From Triplophysa rosa (lineage: Eukaryota; Chordata; Actinopteri; Cypriniformes; Nemacheilidae), in contig NC_079913.1 in assembly GCF_024868665.1 (NCBI RefSeq), positions 472,331 to 536,330 on the forward strand: DNA of 64,000 nt. The letters run 5' to 3'. Below are positions 59,133-64,000 of this stretch, piece after piece. Numbering within the stretch: position 1 is the first letter of the stretch; the number at the start of each line of letters is the position of its first letter. The notes under the pieces were generated by a model. The model did not search any database. It saw nothing but the letters and a program-made list of their open reading frames with translations, and had not been told where the DNA came from. The position numbers and the translations under genes are program-made.

Positions 59133-61600
59133 GGAGAACAAAAATACAGGAAATAGTTCCCATTACTAAATCTTTTAAATTGTTACAAAGAAACTTAAGA
59201 CGAGTTCTCCACAGATTAAGACCTAACACACTTATTTCTGACCCCACTCTTTTAGTACTCACACAACATATTAGCCATGCACCCTTGATTTTACACATCT
59301 TCACATTCATCACTTCCATCTACTAGGAGTAAAACTGAACTGCCGGAAAGGAGCATGGGCCCATTGCGCAATATCGATCAAATTTACTGGCCATGTTTTT
59401 TGTTAAGTAGGTTTCCTGCACAATAACACATGAAATTGCCAGCAAGCAGCCATTTCTTTCATGCGCCTTTTTTTTACAATTAAACTACAACAGCAGGCGT
59501 GGGACAACACAACAGCCGGATATCACATTGTAAGAAGAAGTATAAGGATATCTTCACACGCTTCCATGAGAGAGACATCTAAAAATCAGTGTCCACTTGG
59601 AATCAAAAGGGGAAAAAATGGAAAGCTGGTTCTGTAAACGATGCCGATGCTTCCAAGTGCCCATTATTTACAGTATGTCCATCAACCATCTCGCAACTGG
59701 AAAGTAGATAGCCATGTTAATGATGATAAGATGTATCGCTGCGACTGGACTTGGCATGTGAATACAACATGTCCAAATAAGAAAGGATCTGACAATCTGC
59801 CCTAAACCAGGAGAAGAAAAAACTTCTCCCAATACAATACAAGTGTGGCCTTGAGGTAATACTGCCGCCATCGAAAATTTGTTAAAGATAGATATTTTCA
59901 GTCACTACATTCAATTTTATATGTATATGATATATATGGAGTTATATATTCAAAAAGGAGAATGTATGAGGTGAGATATACTTGTCTTATACTTGTCCTG
60001 TGAGTGTGTCATATTTGGTCTCTTTATATTTGTTATTTGATTTGTCAATTATAAAGTGATACCCTGACATTAATACAGTAAACCCCCCATCCCCGTCCCC
60101 GTCCCCCGTCCGTAGTACAACAAGTGATTTGTGAAATGATTAGCTCAGTTTTTTAGTCGGTTATTTAAGAACTTTATTTCAAACAGAGCTTTGACTTACG
60201 TCTATTATAAATCAATTCTCCTTAAGACTTTATGTAGAATGTAATTTCGTTGAAAAACAGGATTTGAAATACTATGGGTTGTTGGTATACATGTATTTGT
60301 TACCTTTTGTATGTGATAATTACGCGTCAGTCTATTTGATCAATTTGTGAATTTACCAAGACTATGTTTCTTTGCCATGATCTATTTGGTTATGTATTGT
60401 GCGATTGCGCATTTGGAATTGAATGCTTATCGAGGCTTTTCGTTTAGAACAATATTAGCTAAATATATGCTACCTAAGGGCTTTAACAAAGACAGCATTA
60501 AGCGTTTACAATTGTTTCTAAATCTCTTTGGCAAAATTGCCTAATCCTCAACCATTAGTAAAATCACACTTAAGTAACTTCATGACACATTAACATATCA
60601 AAGGTATTGCTCGTGACTTTCCCCAAAATCTTGCTAACATTTGTTTGAATTATGTATACAAATTCGGCCGAATCATCTGAACTGTGAATATTTCACTCTA
60701 TTTTTCAATTCTCTTGCTTTAAAATCCTTCAGATTGTCTGATAATCCAACACTGAGATTATATGCATCACTATAAAAATGATTTTGACTTGTATGTTTTG
60801 TTCGGTAGGCTCTGCCAACAGAGGAAAATCCTTGCACACGTGTCTCCTCCAGTTGATCAATTTGCACAAAGATGTGGGTGCTACTGTTTATAAGCCATGT
60901 GCATAAAATATTACTGTACTTCCCTCATCTGCCTCTCAGCTCGTCCCTCTTCAGTCCAACTTTCTCTCATCCACACTAGTACATGATTAAATACTGGTGT
61001 ATGAGGCATCTTTGTTCTTGAGTTCACTACTTTAAGAAGCTCTCTTATGTTGTTGACTTCTTTTGTATTGTTTGTTGGATGAAGTGATTTGAAGATTGAG
61101 TTTTGGACATGTTTGCTTTAAAATGAGAAATATGTTCACAAAAATATCATTTGATTTGTCTGTTATTAAAGATAATCTCGCAGGCTGTGGAGATTAATCA
61201 TAATATATCATCATTTGGAGAAAAACAATCGGTTCGGGTTTATTCATCTATCTTTCAGGATGGCTATAGAATTTTAAAACGAATACAAACATGTTGCTGA
61301 TGGCTTTTCTGTGTGTTTTTGTGGATTGTTGGTGTGAATCCATCAAAAGGGAGTTTTACAGTAACATGTTTTGAACGTGTCTTTATTTCTGAAAATGAAC
61401 ATTGAAATGTTGTTCTACAATACACATCAAAGGATTGTGACAAAATTCCTAATTGGAAAAATACATTTCTGTCACACCAGGGAAATAAACATGTCACGTT
61501 TTAAAATAAAAGGGTTTTACTAGATTATATGCACTCTTTTGGTTCCAAAAAACCTGTACCATTTGAAGAACTTACTCACAAAAGGTTCTTTTGAGAAGAA
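59133..61600 (+). other. shank3 3' UTR and downstream region
   Basis: No coding exon follows the SAM stop. Candidate poly(A) signals are ATTAAA at 61165-61170 and AATAAA words at about 61483 and 61504, so the 3' UTR may exceed 2 kb. A C-rich run (CCCCCCATCCCCGTCCCCGT) lies at about 60086-60113. A GGTTCTTT/GAAGAAC repeat lies at about 61538-61620. Confidence 0.45.
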
Positions 61601-63004
61601 ATGGTTCTTTGGGGAACTAAAAACAGTTTGTATTAAATTTTGTTTGGAAACAAATGTACTCAAATATTTATATTTAAACTATAGGCTTTTTATTAACCTT
61701 TCAGCAATCATTTAAACCGTAAAATGATTATAATACAATATGTAGAGCGTCAAACATCAGAATAAGTCACATTCTAAACTATCAAAAAAAAAATGTATGA
61801 ATTGTATCAATCAACACACATGACACCTGTCCAGATCTGACGTATATGAAAAAATACCCTAGTTCTGAGAAAACAGTTGAACTATTTGGTTCAACGGGGA
61901 TTAATTAAATAGACTTTTGGTATTTTCAGGGTTTTAATGTGCAGCCAAGCTACTTACAAAATATGATATTGAAACCTTTGCCTGTAGAATAGATTAGCAA
62001 AAATGTTTGTTTGAAACAGCTTGAAGCCAACATAGACATACTGCCAGAGAGCTGAACTTTTGACTCAAAACCTTTGGCTACGGACATATAACCCTTGTGA
62101 CAACTTTCCCATGTGACAACTAGCCCCGGTCTCCTTGATGCTTAACGTCAACACAGTACATTCCTATTCATTAAGGCTATTATAATGTTTTAATTCTTTA
62201 CCATTCATTGTTTCGTTATGTAATTATTGCTATATGAAATGACTACTGGGATTAATTCAAATCTTTGGGGGTGTTGAAGCACACGGTAACAAGATCATGT
62301 TATAGCCTCAGGTGTTTACTTCAATAAAAGTCTATTGACAGCGCTTGCGCAGTGCAGTCAACAGCAACACGGCAAACAGAATCCGATCGAGAGAGGAGCA
62401 GGTTAATATATCACTGACTGTGAGCACACGGATTTAAAAGCTTGTGTCATCTCTTTGCTTTGCAGTAAGAGGTAGGTGTTTACTTTTACATACTGTACTT
62501 CACGTTGCCGTTTTTCTGTAACCAAGTGAAAACTAAATAGGATTTTGCTTATTATAAAATAAATTGTACTTTATTTTCTATTTTATATGATCCATGGGTA
62601 AATTAATTCTCTACGAAGTTTCCGAATCCCAAAGCTGTATTATCTTTTTATCAAAGTCATCATATCAGATATACCTTCATTTTCAAACAATAAAGTGAAT
62701 GTTTTAACAATAAACCACATATTTTGTCATAGCAGGCTGCTTTTCAAAAAATGTGAATTTTTATTTACTTTATTCAGTTTCTTTCACATGTATAAAAGTA
62801 TTCAATTTACAGAAGAGTTTAATGTAATCGCATGGTTTGTTTGCATTGTTGTTAGATCATTTACTAAAACTGCACTGTCCTCTGATTGGTCAAGAGGTCC
62901 GACTCCTTTCATTATTTTCTGCAAACGCTTCACTTCACTATCAAGTACTATTCATTGTTTCTTGGCTAGCATACTATATAGACAACTCCATTTGTCATTT
63001 AAAT
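61601..63004. other. Intergenic region and tymp 5' end
   Basis: CAGCGCTTGCGCAGTG at about 62340-62355 resembles an NRF1 site. About 120 bases later GTAAGAG|GTAGGTG at 62471/62472 is a good donor. A non-coding tymp first exon of about 62360-62471 is therefore plausible. The acceptor before 63005 is not certain. The rest is AT-rich and unremarkable. Confidence 0.4.
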
Positions 63005-63444
63005 ATGTCATTTACAAACAACACAATCACATTTCCTGAGCTCATCAGACTAAAACGAGATGGTGGTGAATTCAGTGACGAAGACATAAAAGTCTTTGTG
63101 CAAGGGGTCAAATCGAGAACCATCCAGGACAGTCAAATAGGTGAGCATGAGTACGCATGATCTTGATGTTCAATCCCATAAGTAACTGTATTTAAGGGCC
63201 TACAGCTGTAAAATGTAAATGTTTCACTAAAAATGTTGTAACTGCAGGGGCTATGCTCATGGCTATTTGGCTAAAGGGTATGTCTAAAGAAGAAACCCTG
63301 CGACTGACAAGAGAGATGATGAAATCTGGGGAAGTGTTCGTCTGGCCGGATGAATGGCTTGTGGTGGACAAACACTCAACAGGTGGAGTTGGAGACAAAG
63401 TCAGTCTGCCACTTGCACCTGCCTTGGCTGCGTGTGGCTGCAAA
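63005..63444 (+). CDS. tymp: Thymidine phosphorylase, N-terminal exons (continues beyond the window)
   Basis: Exons 63005-63140 and 63248-63444 give the first 111 residues in consistent phase, each followed by a GT donor. TYMP cleaves thymidine with phosphate to thymine and 2-deoxyribose-1-phosphate in the cytosol and guards mitochondrial nucleotide balance. Family sequence is obvious: [37 protein letters not shown] (nearly the human IGAMLMAIRLRGM), and the phosphate-binding [20 protein letters not shown] followed by LAACGCK. The next expected segment (the SGRGLGHTGGTLDKLE motif) is not in the remaining 556 bases, so it lies past the right edge behind a longer intron. The ATG at 63005 is the nearest in-frame Met. 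The N-terminus is shorter than human, and an earlier Met cannot be excluded. Confidence 0.93.
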
Positions 63445-64000
63445 GTACGGACGATGGCCTTTATCAAATCAGGAAACAGTATTAACCTTCGTCATGATAT
63501 TCTGTATTTTTGACTATTTAAAAAAATCATTGATGTAAAAGTAGATAACATAATGAAGAAATAGAAAATAGAATCCAATGTGAAGGTAAATCTCTTGCAC
63601 CTAAAATGTAGGGTGTGTAGTTACAGCCGAATGTTATTATGTAATGTATCGACTCTCATTCATCTCTGTGGTAGATATTTTTCAGGTCCTGACACATGCA
63701 GGGCCACTCCTAAACTTCCGTTTCATTTAATCTATTCAGAATGCTGCATGCAATGTTTTTATTAAACATGCAATTCATGATTTTCTTTGTCTATGCATTG
63801 ATAGTCTTGTCTCCTTAATAAAAAGTCGGGATTTTGAAGCGTTTTTGTCCAGTATAAACAAAATCCAAGAAAGGGGGCGAATACCTTTTAATGGAACTGT
63901 ATGATATGGAGTGTAAATCTAATAATGATCAAGAAATGAAAATTGTGATTTTGAAAAAAATGAAAAAATGATGCTCCCGCATCTCAACACGTCTGAGGTT
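63445..64000 (+). other. tymp intron, right edge
   Basis: No exon matching the next conserved TYMP block is visible. The end (TTGTCCAGTATAAACAAAAT, CGAATACCTTTTAATGGAAC) has the flavour of a dispersed repeat but no clear termini. Confidence 0.5.

Noticed and set aside
1..64000. CRISPR arrays, prokaryotic operons, endogenous viral genes
   Set aside because: No spaced direct repeats of array type, no Shine-Dalgarno-organised gene sets, and no gag/pol/env or other viral coding remnants were recognised.

Overview
This window is vertebrate nuclear DNA, almost certainly from a teleost fish and probably a cypriniform. The genes have short GT-AG introns and vertebrate orthologues. The spacers are full of fish-type non-autonomous DNA transposons, SINE-like 3' tails and CA/GA/CT microsatellites. 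No bacterial, phage or plasmid signature is present. I rebuilt nine protein-coding genes exon by exon. Wherever a gene is complete in the window, its exon lengths sum to a multiple of three.

Layout: (1) 1-5955, minus: the 5' part of elapor2 (kiaa1324l), running off the left edge. (2) 5956-12553: a 6.6 kb repeat-rich spacer. (3) 12554-16115, plus: dmtf1. (4) 18769-19559, minus: tmem243. (5) 21385-21935, minus: meig1, a small two-exon gene. (6) 22712-25828, plus: dclre1c (Artemis). (7) 27205-31674, minus: hspa14. (8) 31946-35106, plus: cdnf. (9) 42310-59132, plus: shank3, with a probable untranslated first exon near 36.6 kb. (10) from 63005, plus: the start of tymp, running off the right edge.

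The genes fall into three ancestral neighbourhoods joined end to end. elapor2-dmtf1-tmem243 corresponds to human 7q21. meig1-dclre1c-hspa14-cdnf corresponds to human 10p13, with both divergent gene pairs preserved but SUV39H2 missing. shank3-tymp corresponds to human 22q13.33. The junctions lie at about 20.9-21.3 kb and 35.1-36.2 kb. There is no operon logic. Local co-regulation is plausible only for the two head-to-head pairs, meig1/dclre1c and hspa14/cdnf.

I found no previously undescribed biological system. The points most worth checking are a 30-nt in-frame candidate micro-exon in shank3, the apparent loss of the cortactin-binding motif in SHANK3, a CDNF tail without a KDEL-like signal, two candidate GC-AG introns, an X-box-like site between meig1 and dclre1c, a 1.3 kb foldback inside a shank3 intron, and several transposon copies with exact ends and 8-bp target duplications.
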